The notes beneath the pieces are model-generated. The model searched no databases, was not told the DNA's origin, and saw nothing but the letters and a program-made list of their open reading frames with translations. Shown piece by piece: positions 8,402 through 17,202 of a stretch of 64,000 nt of DNA (positions are counted from its first letter, which is position 1; each line of letters begins with the position of its first letter). The stretch spans positions 1 through 64,000 of the forward strand of contig NZ_JMIR01000037.1 in the NCBI RefSeq assembly GCF_000714935.1, in the 5' to 3' direction. Made by a program: the position numbers and the translations under genes. This stretch comes from Tumebacillus flagellatus. GTDB taxonomy: Bacteria; Bacillota; Bacilli; Tumebacillales; Tumebacillaceae.

Positions 8402-9832
8402 ATGGCACAAGAACGGACAGCCGGTCTTTCGCTGATCTACCGGCTTGAACTTAAGAACAGCTCGCACATCTTCGGCCTCGTTGCCCACCATATCGGTCAA
8501 GAAAACGGGGACATCATCGGCGTCGACGTCGTGCACGTGGACAAAGACACCGTCATCCGCGACATCAACGTCAGCGTGTTCGACCGCGAACACGGAAACC
8601 GCATTCAGGAGCGTCTGAACGCGGAAGACGGCATCAAAGTCATCAACGTTTCCGACCGCACCTACCTGATGCACTTGGGCGGCAAGATCGAGATGCGTTC
8701 GAAGATCGCGGTCCGCAACCGCGATGAACTGTCCCGCGTCTACACCCCGCACGTGGCGGACATCTGCCGCACGATCGCAGCAGACCCGAAACAAGCGTTC
8801 AAACTGACGATCAAGAAAAACACCGTCGCTGTCGTTTCGGACGGCACCGCGGTCCTCGGCCTCGGCGACATCGGCCCGTACGGCGCGATGCCGGTCATGG
8901 AAGGCAAAGCGATGCTGTTCAAGCAGTTCGCCAACGTCGACGCGTTCCCGATCTGCCTCGACACCAAGGACACCGAAGAGATCATCGCGCACGTCAAAGC
9001 GATCGCGCCGGCGTTTGGCGGGATCAACTTGGAAGACATCTCGTCTCCGCGCTGCTTTGAGATCGAAGCCCGCCTGAAAGCGGAACTCGACATCCCGGTG
9101 TTCCACGACGACCAACACGGCACCGCCGTCGTCCTGCTCGCAGGTCTGATGAACGCGTGCAAACTGGTCGAGAAGAACCTCGCCGACCTGAAGATCTGCG
9201 TCGTCGGCATCGGCGCGGCGGGCATCGCGATCACCAAGATGCTGTCGCTTGCAGGCGTCAAGAACATCGTCGGCGTCGACCGCGCCGGGATCATCTCGCG
9301 CCATGAGCAGTACGAGAACAAGATGTGGCAATGGTACGCGGAAAACACCAACCCGGAGAACGTCCAAGGTTCGCTTGACGACGCGATCACCGGTGCTGAC
9401 GTGTTCATCGGGGTCTCGGGCCCGGGCGTTTTGAAAGTGGAGCATCTGCAGAAGATGGCGAAAGACCCGATCGTGTTTGCGATGGCGAACCCGAACCCGG
9501 AAATCGACCCGGAAGTGGCGGCACCGTACGTGCGCGTCATGGCGACCGGCCGTTCCGACTATCCGAACCAGATCAACAACCTGCTCTGCTTCCCGGGCAT
9601 CTTCAAGGGCGCTCTGGACTGCCGTGCTTCCGACATCAACGAAGCGATGAAACTCGCAGCGGCGAACGCGATTGCGTCTGTCGTAAGCGAAGACGAGCTC
9701 TCGGAGCAATACGTCATCCCGTCCGTCTTCAATAAGAAAGTCGTCGAAGCCGTCCGCCTCGCGGTCATCGAAGCCGCCTACGAAACCGGCGTCGCTCGCC
9801 GCCGCTACCGCAACTACAAAGACGTGAAGTAA
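8402..9832 (+). CDS. NAD-dependent malic enzyme with N-terminal ACT-like domain
   Basis: 476 residues. Oxidative decarboxylation of malate to pyruvate. Residues 1-80 look like an ACT regulatory domain ahead of a short bacterial-type malic enzyme. Catalytic Tyr114 (SRVYTPHVA) and Lys169 (MEGKAML), the VFHDDQHGTA metal site and the nucleotide-binding GIGAAGIA loop near 270 are all present. AGGAGG lies eight bases before the ATG. The ACT domain suggests allosteric control, ligand unknown. It is a single-gene unit between two terminators. Confidence 0.92.
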   Translation: MAQERTAGLSLIYRLELKNSSHIFGLVAHHIGQENGDIIGVDVVHVDKDTVIRDINVSVFDREHGNRIQERLNAEDGIKVINVSDRTYLMHLGGKIEMRSKIAVRNRDELSRVYTPHVADICRTIAADPKQAFKLTIKKNTVAVVSDGTAVLGLGDIGPYGAMPVMEGKAMLFKQFANVDAFPICLDTKDTEEIIAHVKAIAPAFGGINLEDISSPRCFEIEARLKAELDIPVFHDDQHGTAVVLLAGLMNACKLVEKNLADLKICVVGIGAAGIAITKMLSLAGVKNIVGVDRAGIISRHEQYENKMWQWYAENTNPENVQGSLDDAITGADVFIGVSGPGVLKVEHLQKMAKDPIVFAMANPNPEIDPEVAAPYVRVMATGRSDYPNQINNLLCFPGIFKGALDCRASDINEAMKLAAANAIASVVSEDELSEQYVIPSVFNKKVVEAVRLAVIEAAYETGVARRRYRNYKDVK

Positions 9833-9850
9833 GCCTGCGTCTGACTATAG

Positions 9851-9893
9851 AAAAAAGAGTGCATCCGCCGCCTTGGCAGATGCACTCTTTTTT
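9851..9893. terminator. Bidirectional terminator between malic enzyme and Fic genes
   Basis: AAAAAAGAGTGCATC (9851-9865) pairs perfectly with GATGCACTCTTTTTT (9879-9893). It serves both convergent genes and touches the Fic stop codon. Confidence 0.9.
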
Positions 9894-11023
9894 CATTGTA
9901 ATAAATATCGGTATCTATCAAGATCCTGCTCCATCTCTTCCGCCAACTTCCGATACTTTTCTGCTAAAGTCACGGAACGAATCCTCTGCGCATCTTCATC
10001 ACGGGGGACTAAAAAGCCTTCAGCAATCCACTTTTTAACCTTGTCACGAATGGTACGTTCTGAAAGGTCTAATAACCGTCGGATATCCGTGGTCGACAAA
10101 GAAACGCGCTTAAAAGCCAATTGAGCAAACACCATTCGTTGTTGTGGATCGAGACCCCGAATCAGCTCAGGTTCCACCGAGATATACTCATAACTCAGTT
10201 GACGCACCTCATCTGCAACCTCTGAAAAAACAGTCGCCGCCCCTTCGATGAAGAACTCCAACCACCGCGTCAAATCAGCGTCGTTTCGACCGAAGTAGTA
10301 GTTATGGTGCAAATCCATCTGCAAACTTTCGTAATATCCGGTAAGATTGCGGTCGTAAAACGTCTCTAACACAAACAGACCTTTCAAACCCAGACCGGCT
10401 TTTCTCAAAAGATACGTAGCAAACATACGGGCTGTTCGACCATTGCCATCCATATAGGGGTGAATGGTCAAAAACTGATACATAAAAATACCCGCCTTGA
10501 TCGGGGCCGGGATTTGCATGCTGTTCGGCGAGTTGACCCAAGCCACCAAGTCTTCCATCAAGGTAGGGACGTCTTGGTATTCAGGAGGCATGTAGTACCC
10601 GCTTTGATTACGATTTCCTACGACATTCTGAGCCTGTCGGTATTCACTGAATTTAGGGCGTCTCCCCCCGTGAACCACTTGGATCACCGCATGCAACTGC
10701 TTGATCAATTCCTCTGTGATCGGTAGTTGCCGGTGCTCCGCTTGTTCAAGAAACTCGATGGCTTTCATGAGATTGAAGACCTCTTGCTCCAACCCTTCCT
10801 CGCTTTGCGCGTACAGCGCCTGCCGCTTCGCCCGTTCATCCAAACGGTTGCCCTCGATCTTCGTCGAGAGCAAGACCGTTGATTCTCTGGATTGTTTCTG
10901 GAGTTTCTTCAAGACCGACGGGGGAAGTGGAAGATAATCAACGATCACGCTCGCTCGTTGAATGTCCATGAGATGTTGCGCCATTTTGTCCGTGATTGAA
11001 TAACGCGGTGTGAACACATTCAT
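9893..11023 (-). CDS. Class II Fic-domain protein with C-terminal winged helix
   Basis: 376 residues. The active-site loop HPYMDGNGRTAR (188-199) is complete, so it should AMPylate (or otherwise NMPylate) a protein. The inhibitory motif STKIEGN (53-59) precedes the Fic core, which defines class II, self-inhibited Fic enzymes. Residues about 290-375 form a helix-turn-helix/winged-helix region (LSTTDIRRLLDLSERTIRD). Base use is more AT-rich than its neighbours, suggesting transfer. Start choice is uncertain: the ATG at 11023 is one base from GGGGGA, while a GTG at 11017 has better spacing. The target is unknown. Confidence 0.85.
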   Translation of the reverse strand: MNVFTPRYSITDKMAQHLMDIQRASVIVDYLPLPPSVLKKLQKQSRESTVLLSTKIEGNRLDERAKRQALYAQSEEGLEQEVFNLMKAIEFLEQAEHRQLPITEELIKQLHAVIQVVHGGRRPKFSEYRQAQNVVGNRNQSGYYMPPEYQDVPTLMEDLVAWVNSPNSMQIPAPIKAGIFMYQFLTIHPYMDGNGRTARMFATYLLRKAGLGLKGLFVLETFYDRNLTGYYESLQMDLHHNYYFGRNDADLTRWLEFFIEGAATVFSEVADEVRQLSYEYISVEPELIRGLDPQQRMVFAQLAFKRVSLSTTDIRRLLDLSERTIRDKVKKWIAEGFLVPRDEDAQRIRSVTLAEKYRKLAEEMEQDLDRYRYLLQ

Positions 11024-11082
11024 TCCCCCTTTTTCTATTTTCATTATATCATTGCCGCTATTTTGCCGCAAACGAACGAATC

Positions 11083-11883
11083 TTAACTCCCCGTACTCGT
11101 ATACGCCCTTAGCCCCTTCCCCCAGAACCAGTACGCGATCCAGCAGGAGACGACCGCCACGACGGGGGTCAGCAGCGCCACGCTTTGATAGCCGGAATGC
11201 TCGATAAACGCACTCGCCGGGTAGAACGCCGTGAACCCGTACGGGATCACCCACGTCAGTAGCCCGCGAATTTCCTTCGAGAAGATCGTCAGCGGATACC
11301 GGGCAAACTCCGCCACTTGAAACACCCCCACGACGATCGGCAGCGAATCCACCATCCAAAACGACAACGTCGCAAAAAACAAATTCACCGCCACAAACAC
11401 CGCGCCGCTTGAGAGGATCATCACGATCAACAGCAAGACTTTTCCCACCGTCCACACGATGCTCAAGTGCGAAATCGCCGTCAGCAGCAAAATCAACCCG
11501 ATCGCCAATTGCCCGAACCCATCCTGCTGCACGCGGTTGGCAATCACATGAAACAGCGGATTCACCGGCCGAATCAAAAACCGATCAAACTCTCCGTTGC
11601 GAATGTACTGCCACCCGATCGTCCACAAGTTGTCGAAGAAGATATGGTGGATCGACCGCCCCGTCGAGGCAATCCCGTAGATGAACAGCACCTCGTAAAA
11701 CGACCACCCGTTCAACGACTGAATCTGGTCAAACACCACTTTCACAAAAAACACCGACGTAAACTGAATCAACACCACCGAAAACACGCCGACCAGAAAA
11801 TCCAACCGATACTCCATCATCACTTTCAACTGCGCCGTAAAAAAATGCCCGTACAACCGCAGATACCGCATCAACGTCCTCAA
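11083..11883 (-). CDS. ABC-2 type permease, second subunit
   Basis: 266 residues with six predicted membrane segments, of the ABC-2 family (PF06182-like) that pairs with a second permease and an ATPase. Segments such as NGEFDRFLIRPVNPLFHV and YGFTAFYPASAF are typical. It is the last gene of a three-gene exporter operon with 12698-13702 (ATPase) and 11902-12696 (permease). The cargo is unknown. Confidence 0.85.
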   Translation of the reverse strand: MRTLMRYLRLYGHFFTAQLKVMMEYRLDFLVGVFSVVLIQFTSVFFVKVVFDQIQSLNGWSFYEVLFIYGIASTGRSIHHIFFDNLWTIGWQYIRNGEFDRFLIRPVNPLFHVIANRVQQDGFGQLAIGLILLLTAISHLSIVWTVGKVLLLIVMILSSGAVFVAVNLFFATLSFWMVDSLPIVVGVFQVAEFARYPLTIFSKEIRGLLTWVIPYGFTAFYPASAFIEHSGYQSVALLTPVVAVVSCWIAYWFWGKGLRAYTSTGS

Positions 11884-11901
11884 CGCTCTCCCCCCTCTCC
11901 G

Positions 11902-12696
11902 TCATCCACCGAAGATCGTCACTTTCCGCATCGCACGCGACCACGTCCAGCGCACCAACAAAAACACACCGAGCAACCAAGCGGCTTGAATGCCCACTTG
12001 CACCCACGCCTCAGCCCCGCGCAACGCGCCCGTATAGATCGAGACCGGCACATACACCATCGACTGAAACGGCAAGAATCGATTCACGCTCTGCAACCAC
12101 TCCGGGAACAACATCACCGGCACCAACTGCCCCGTGAAAAAAAGCAACACGGCATCGCGCAACACGCGCAAGCCCCATATGTTGACCGTGTAAAACGCCA
12201 TGATCCCCACCAGCAGATCAAATTGTGCGCCGATCAGCACGCCGAGTGCCGTACTGAGGGGAAACATCGCCGCCGCTCCCCATGAAGGCGGCAGATTAAT
12301 ATGGAAGAAGAGGAATGCCAGCACCAAGATCGGAACAGTATTTCTCAGGAAATAACCGAACTTCCCGCCCAAATCGAGCGCTACTAATTTACTCAATTGG
12401 TCGTAGGGTCGCATCAATTCGATGGCGACCAATCCCCCGCGAATGTCTTCTGCCAATTTGCCGCCCGCGCCGTTGGTGTAGCCGCCGATCATCGACGCGA
12501 CGACCATATACGTGATCATGTCGTCCAGCTTGTACCCGTGCAACTCGCTCGGCCCGTTCGCATACACCGCCCGCCAAAAATAAAACAGCACCAGCATCTG
12601 CAAAATCGAACTCACCATCGACGACCAAAACCACGCCCCGTACGCAAAGTCGAGTTTGACTTGCGACTTGGCGATTTCATAATACGCTCGGATCAT
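11902..12696 (-). CDS. ABC-2 type permease, first subunit
   Basis: 264 residues from MIRAYYEIA, with six membrane segments and the LMRPYDQLSKLV segment common to this permease family. The start at 12696 follows a GGGGG site by seven bases and sits one base after the ATPase stop codon, so the genes are coupled. It probably forms a heterodimeric channel with the next gene product. Confidence 0.85.
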   Translation of the reverse strand: MIRAYYEIAKSQVKLDFAYGAWFWSSMVSSILQMLVLFYFWRAVYANGPSELHGYKLDDMITYMVVASMIGGYTNGAGGKLAEDIRGGLVAIELMRPYDQLSKLVALDLGGKFGYFLRNTVPILVLAFLFFHINLPPSWGAAAMFPLSTALGVLIGAQFDLLVGIMAFYTVNIWGLRVLRDAVLLFFTGQLVPVMLFPEWLQSVNRFLPFQSMVYVPVSIYTGALRGAEAWVQVGIQAAWLLGVFLLVRWTWSRAMRKVTIFGG

Positions 12697-12697
12697 A

Positions 12698-13702
12698 TCA
12701 CAGCCCCCGCTCGTAGATGTCTTTGACGATTTGTTCGATGTGAACTTCGTCAATGGTGAGGTCGCGGATGGTGTACGCTTGCATCATTTCGGAGATCACT
12801 TCCGCCGCTGTGATCTCTGCGTTGTTGAAGGAGAGCGAAATGCTGTTGCTTTTTCCCGCCGCTTCCCGATGGCTGACCACTTGTTCCACGCGGGTGGCGA
12901 GGGCGTACGGGATCGTGAACCCGTCGTTTTTTTCAAGGTCGAAATGGATGGTGCGCTTGTCGCCAAAGCGTTCCTTGATCGCTTGGAGGGCACCGTCGTA
13001 GAGGATCTTGCCGCCGTCGATAATGATGATGCGGTTGCAGATTTCCTCGATGTCTTGCATGTCGTGCGTCGTCAAGATCACCGTCGTCTCCTGCTGGCGG
13101 TTCATCTCGCGGATGAACGCGCGGATGCGGTCCTTAACAGCGACGTCGAGGCCGATCGTCGGCTCGTCGAGGAAGACCACCGCCGGATTATGCAGAAAAG
13201 CGGCGGCAAGCTCGGCGCGCATCTTCTGCCCGAGTGACATCTGGCGGACGGGGATGCCGAGCAACGGCCCGAGGTCGAGCACGTCGGTGAACATTTCGAG
13301 GCGCTGCTGGAACTCCGTTTCCGGCACCTGATAGATGTGTTTGAGCAAGTGATACGACTCGCGGATCGGAATGTCCCAGAACAACTGCGTGCGCTGCCCG
13401 AACACCGCTCCGATCTGCGAGGCGTTGCGGCGGCGGTTTTCATATGGAACGATGCCGTTGACACGGACGACGCCGGAGGACGGAGTGAGGATGCCGGAGA
13501 GCATTTTGATCGTCGTGGACTTGCCTGCTCCGTTGGCGCCGATATAGCCGACCATCTCCCCTTTTTGAATCTGAAACGAGATGTCCTGCACCGCTTGCTT
13601 GGTTTCGTACTTGCGGGAAAACAAACTTTTGACCGCACCGGCGAGACCGGGGTCACGCTTGGCGATTTGGTATTGTTTGCTGAGATTTTGCACGTCGATC
13701 AT
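12698..13702 (-). CDS. ABC transporter ATP-binding protein
   Basis: 334 residues. Walker A GANGAGKST, signature MSLGQKMRAE, Walker B VVFLDEPTIGLDV and the switch histidine (LTTHDMQD) are present. The C-terminal ~90 residues form the accessory domain seen in natA-like ATPases. It powers the two permeases downstream. The start at 13702 (MIDVQNL) is preferred over the 14-residue upstream extension because it matches the family N-terminus and follows an AAGGAG site. Confidence 0.9.
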   Translation of the reverse strand: MIDVQNLSKQYQIAKRDPGLAGAVKSLFSRKYETKQAVQDISFQIQKGEMVGYIGANGAGKSTTIKMLSGILTPSSGVVRVNGIVPYENRRRNASQIGAVFGQRTQLFWDIPIRESYHLLKHIYQVPETEFQQRLEMFTDVLDLGPLLGIPVRQMSLGQKMRAELAAAFLHNPAVVFLDEPTIGLDVAVKDRIRAFIREMNRQQETTVILTTHDMQDIEEICNRIIIIDGGKILYDGALQAIKERFGDKRTIHFDLEKNDGFTIPYALATRVEQVVSHREAAGKSNSISLSFNNAEITAAEVISEMMQAYTIRDLTIDEVHIEQIVKDIYERGL

Positions 13703-13820
13703 GCCGTGAACTCCTTCTGTGGAAAGAAATCGTTTGGCTATCATCCTATCATGACCGTTTCACTCTTGTCAGCATCTCCCTTCTCAGGCATAGTGGAGAG
13801 CATGAGAGGAGAGATGCACG

Positions 13821-14351
13821 GTGAAACAAGCTTTGTTGATCGTCGATGTGCAACACGGGATGTTTCGGATCGACCCGCCGGTGTATCAAGGGGATCGAGT
13901 GATTGCAGTTCTGCAAAAACTGATCCATCGCGCACGGGAAGCCGGTGTGGACGTGATCTATGTGCAGCATAATGGCGGGCCGGGTCACTTGCTGGAACTC
14001 GGAAAGCCGGAGTGGAAAATCCATCCGGGCATTGCACCGCAACCGGGTGACTTGGTGGTGGAGAAGCGGCGGCCGGATTCGTTTTTTCAAACGGTGTTGG
14101 AAGAGGAGTTGCAAAAGCGCGGCGTGACGCATCTGGTGATCGGCGGCATGCAGACCGAGTTCTGCGTGGACACGACGGTGCGGCGGGCGTTTTCGCAGGG
14201 GTATGATCTGACGTTCGTGGCGGACGGGCACAGCACGTGGGACAACGAGTGGCTGACGGCGCAACAGATCATCGACCATCACTCCGACATCATGACTCGC
14301 TTTGCAGATGTGAAGCGGGCGGAGGAGATTGTTTTTTTCGGGAAAGAATAG
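13821..14351 (+). CDS. Isochorismatase-family cysteine hydrolase
   Basis: 176 residues starting at GTG, with AGAGGAGAG upstream. The catalytic triad candidates are Asp9 (LLIVDVQ), a Lys in VEKRRPDSF and a Cys in GGMQTEFCVDTT. Nicotinamidase and related hydrolases belong here; the substrate cannot be told from the sequence. It is divergent from the ABC exporter and 31 bases before the helicase gene. Confidence 0.85.
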   Translation: MKQALLIVDVQHGMFRIDPPVYQGDRVIAVLQKLIHRAREAGVDVIYVQHNGGPGHLLELGKPEWKIHPGIAPQPGDLVVEKRRPDSFFQTVLEEELQKRGVTHLVIGGMQTEFCVDTTVRRAFSQGYDLTFVADGHSTWDNEWLTAQQIIDHHSDIMTRFADVKRAEEIVFFGKE

Positions 14352-14382
14352 AGGCAAAACCTAGCTTGTGGAGGACGATGGA

Positions 14383-16131
14383 ATGACGACTTTTGCCCAC
14401 TTGGGTGTACGACCGGAATTGTTGAATTTGTTGCAGCGAAACGGGGTGTTTGAACCGACCCCCGTGCAGGAGCAGAGCATCCCGGCGCTGTTGCGCGGTC
14501 AAGATGTGATCGCGCAGGCGCAGACGGGGACGGGCAAGACGCTGGCGTTTCTGTTGCCGATCTTGGAGACGTTGGATGTGGAAGCGGATCATGTGCAAGC
14601 GCTCGTGGTCACGCCGACGCGGGAGTTGGCGTTGCAGATTACCGACGAAGTGAAAAAGCTGGCGTCGGCTGTCGGCGCCCGTGTGTTGGCGGCGTACGGA
14701 GGGCAGGACGTGGACGCGCAGGTGCACAAGCTGCGCGGGGCGATTCACTTGATCATCGCGACGCCTGGGCGACTGCTCGATCATCTGCGGCGCGGGACGG
14801 TCGATCTCAGCAAGCTTCGGATGCTGGTGTTGGACGAAGCGGATCAGATGCTGCACATCGGGTTTTTGAATGAGGTGCAGCAGATCATGGATCACGCGCC
14901 GGCCGACCGGCAGATGATGCTGTTCTCGGCGACGATGCCGAAGAACGTGCAAGACTTGGCGAAGCGGTATATGAACCAGCCGGTGAACGTGCAGGTGAAG
15001 AGCAAGCGCGTGACGCTCGATGAGATAGAGCAAGTGGTGATCGAGACGACCGACCGCGAGAAGTCGGAGGCGTTGATCGCGTCGATTCGGAAGTACAACC
15101 CGTACTTGGCGGTGATCTTCTGCCGGACGAAACGCCGGGCGAAGAAGCTCACGGAAGAATTGGCGGCAGAAGGGTTTGAGGCGGACGAGCTGCATGGCGA
15201 CTTGTCACAAGCGAAACGCGAGCAGGTGATGAAGCGGTTCCGGGATGCCAAGATTCAGTTGCTGATCGCGACCGATGTGGCAGCACGGGGGTTGGACGTG
15301 GAAGGTGTGACGCACGTCTTCAACTACGACATTCCGCATGATGTGGAGAGCTACATTCACCGCATCGGCCGGACGGGTCGCGCGGGGCAGCGCGGGGTTG
15401 CGGTGACGTTTGTCGCGCCGAGGGATCGAGAGTTCCTGCGGATGATCGAGGCGGGGATTCAAAGCAACCTGCACAAGCAAGTGACCCTGCCGAAGCGCGG
15501 CGGCGAAGGCCGCGAGTTCGGCGGGCGCGGAGGCGGCGGTTCGGAACGAGATCGCGGGCCGAAGCGCGCTGGCGGCGGCGGGTACGGCGACCGCAACAAA
15601 CCGCGCGGCGGACGTGCGGGAGAGCGGGAGAAGCCGCGTGATGGACGTTCCGGCGACCGCAACGCCGGGCGTGGTGGCAACTCCCAACAAACCCGTGGCG
15701 GACGCTTTGATGATCGTGACAACTCTCGTGGCGGTCGTTTCGATGAACGCGAGAAACCGCGCGGAGGTCGCTCCGACGATCGCAATACCGGGCGTGGCGG
15801 CAACTCCCAACAAGCCCGTGGCGGTCGCTTTGACGATCGTGACAACTCTCGTGGCGGTCGTTTCGACGAACGCGGGAAACCGCGTGACGGGCGCTCCGAT
15901 GATCGCAATACCGGACGCGCTGGCAACTTCCAACCAGCCCGTGGCGGACGCTTTGATGATCGTGACAACTCTCGCGACACACAACGCGGCGGGCGAGAGA
16001 ACACGACGGAGCTTCAGTCTCCCTATGGAAGCGGCGCAGACCGCTCCCGCAACTCCGGAGGCAGAGGCGGACGCTCGGGTGGCCGTCCCCCGCAACCGAC
16101 AGGCGGCGGTCGCGGTCGCAGAGGCCGTTAA
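14383..16131 (+). CDS. DEAD-box RNA helicase with long RG-rich repeat tail
   Basis: 582 residues. The two RecA domains carry motif I AQTGTGKT (46-53), PTRELALQ, VLDEADQML, the SAT motif and HRIGRTGR. After about residue 370 the protein becomes a disordered Arg/Gly tail of some 210 residues, with three 41-residue repeats built from GGRFDDRDNSRGGRFDE-type units. Such tails bind RNA without sequence preference and can drive condensates; CshA-like helicases work in RNA decay and ribosome assembly. The ATG at 14383 follows GGAGG by eight bases; the upstream GTG at 14368 lacks a site. Confidence 0.92.
   Translation: MTTFAHLGVRPELLNLLQRNGVFEPTPVQEQSIPALLRGQDVIAQAQTGTGKTLAFLLPILETLDVEADHVQALVVTPTRELALQITDEVKKLASAVGARVLAAYGGQDVDAQVHKLRGAIHLIIATPGRLLDHLRRGTVDLSKLRMLVLDEADQMLHIGFLNEVQQIMDHAPADRQMMLFSATMPKNVQDLAKRYMNQPVNVQVKSKRVTLDEIEQVVIETTDREKSEALIASIRKYNPYLAVIFCRTKRRAKKLTEELAAEGFEADELHGDLSQAKREQVMKRFRDAKIQLLIATDVAARGLDVEGVTHVFNYDIPHDVESYIHRIGRTGRAGQRGVAVTFVAPRDREFLRMIEAGIQSNLHKQVTLPKRGGEGREFGGRGGGGSERDRGPKRAGGGGYGDRNKPRGGRAGEREKPRDGRSGDRNAGRGGNSQQTRGGRFDDRDNSRGGRFDEREKPRGGRSDDRNTGRGGNSQQARGGRFDDRDNSRGGRFDERGKPRDGRSDDRNTGRAGNFQPARGGRFDDRDNSRDTQRGGRENTTELQSPYGSGADRSRNSGGRGGRSGGRPPQPTGGGRGRRGR
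15692..16015 (+). repeat. Tandem 123-bp coding repeats in the helicase tail
   Basis: The segment beginning CCCGTGGCGG recurs at 15692, 15815 and 15938, an exact period of 123 bases or 41 codons. The third copy is incomplete. Differences between copies are mostly single-base changes. Confidence 0.85.
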
Positions 16132-16156
16132 TTGACCCATTTGCCTTCAAACGACG

Positions 16157-16196
16157 AGACCCAACCTGCACTCGCTGCGGGTTGGGTCTTTTTTTG
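16157..16196 (+). terminator. Terminator after the helicase gene
   Basis: GACCCAACC (16158-16166) pairs with GGTTGGGTC (16080+100 to 16188), followed by seven T at 16189-16195. Confidence 0.88.
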
Positions 16197-16222
16197 ACGA
16201 ATTGACGGAATTGCATTATGAT
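16194..16222 (+). promoter_or_regulatory. SigA-type promoter of the acetamidase gene
   Basis: TTGACG (16194-16199), a 17-base spacer and TATGAT (16217-16222). The -35 box starts inside the T-tract of the preceding terminator, so the two transcription units abut. Confidence 0.75.
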
Positions 16223-16260
16223 TTGCATAACTATACCAGCAAGTCTAGGAGGAGAACGAG

Positions 16261-17151
16261 ATGTATCGAGTGAGCAAAGACCACATGATCTATGCCATGT
16301 CCAAGGAACATGCTCCCGTCCTCACGGTGGAAGACGGCGCGACCGTCGTCTTCGAAACCTGCGATTGCTTCGAAAACCAGATCACGGCGGTGGACACGCC
16401 GTTTGAAGAATTGGATTGGGACCGCATCAACCCGGCGACAGGTCCGGTCTACATCGAAGGAGCGGAAGTCGGCGACATCCTCGCCGTGCAAATCCAGCGC
16501 ATCCACCTCGCCGACCGCGGCGTCATGCTGACCGGACCGGGGCTTGGCGTGATCGGAGACGATTTGAAGGAAGTCTCGATTCGCCTGCTGCCAATTGAGG
16601 ACGGCCGGGTCGTTTTTTCGGAAAAAGTGAAAGTTCCGCTCAACCCGATGATCGGCGTCATCGGCACCGCTCCGGCGGGCGATCCCGTCTCCTGCGGCAC
16701 GCCGGACGCGCACGGCGGGAACATGGACTGCAAGATCATCACCGAAGGCACCACGCTCTATCTCCCGGTCAACGTGCCGGGTGCCCTGTTTGCGTTGGGC
16801 GACCTGCACGCCGCGATGGGTGACGGCGAAGTCGCGGTCTGCGGCGTGGAGATCGCGGGCGAAGTGACGGTGCAACTCTCCGTGCTCAAGGGCAAGTCGT
16901 GGAAACTCCCGATGGCGGAAACCGCCGATGCGGTGTATGCGATCGGCTCGCAACCGCTGCTCGACGACGCGGCGACGCTCGCCACGCAGAACATGGTGCA
17001 CTACCTCGAAATCGAAGCGGGCTTGCAAAAGCACGAAGCCATCGAACTCATGTCGATCGCCGGCAACCTGCAAATCTGCCAAGTCGTCGACCCGAAGAAG
17101 ACCTGCCGCTTTGAAGTGAAGAAGTCGGTGCTGGCACAGATCAAGAGCTAA
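16261..17151 (+). CDS. Acetamidase/formamidase family protein
   Basis: 296 residues of the FmdA/AmdA family, which hydrolyses short amides to ammonia and a carboxylate. Conserved stretches include PATGPVYIEGAEVGD, the TPDAHGGNMD metal-site region and GDLHAAMGDGEV. AGGAGG lies eight bases before the ATG, and it has its own promoter and terminator. The exact amide is not resolved. Confidence 0.9.
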   Translation: MYRVSKDHMIYAMSKEHAPVLTVEDGATVVFETCDCFENQITAVDTPFEELDWDRINPATGPVYIEGAEVGDILAVQIQRIHLADRGVMLTGPGLGVIGDDLKEVSIRLLPIEDGRVVFSEKVKVPLNPMIGVIGTAPAGDPVSCGTPDAHGGNMDCKIITEGTTLYLPVNVPGALFALGDLHAAMGDGEVAVCGVEIAGEVTVQLSVLKGKSWKLPMAETADAVYAIGSQPLLDDAATLATQNMVHYLEIEAGLQKHEAIELMSIAGNLQICQVVDPKKTCRFEVKKSVLAQIKS

Positions 17152-17167
17152 AACCACCGACCCATAC

Positions 17168-17200
17168 AAAAAGAGACCCCCGCGCGGGAGTCTCTTTTTT
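17168..17200. terminator. Bidirectional terminator between acetamidase and RND genes
   Basis: AAAAAGAGAC pairs with GTCTCTTTTT around a GC-rich stem and loop. It serves both convergent genes. Confidence 0.85.
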
Positions 17201-17202
17201 TC

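Noticed and set aside
15692-16060. Regular repeats that might suggest a CRISPR array
   Set aside because: The period is 123 bases, there are no unique spacers, and the repeats are in frame inside the helicase tail.
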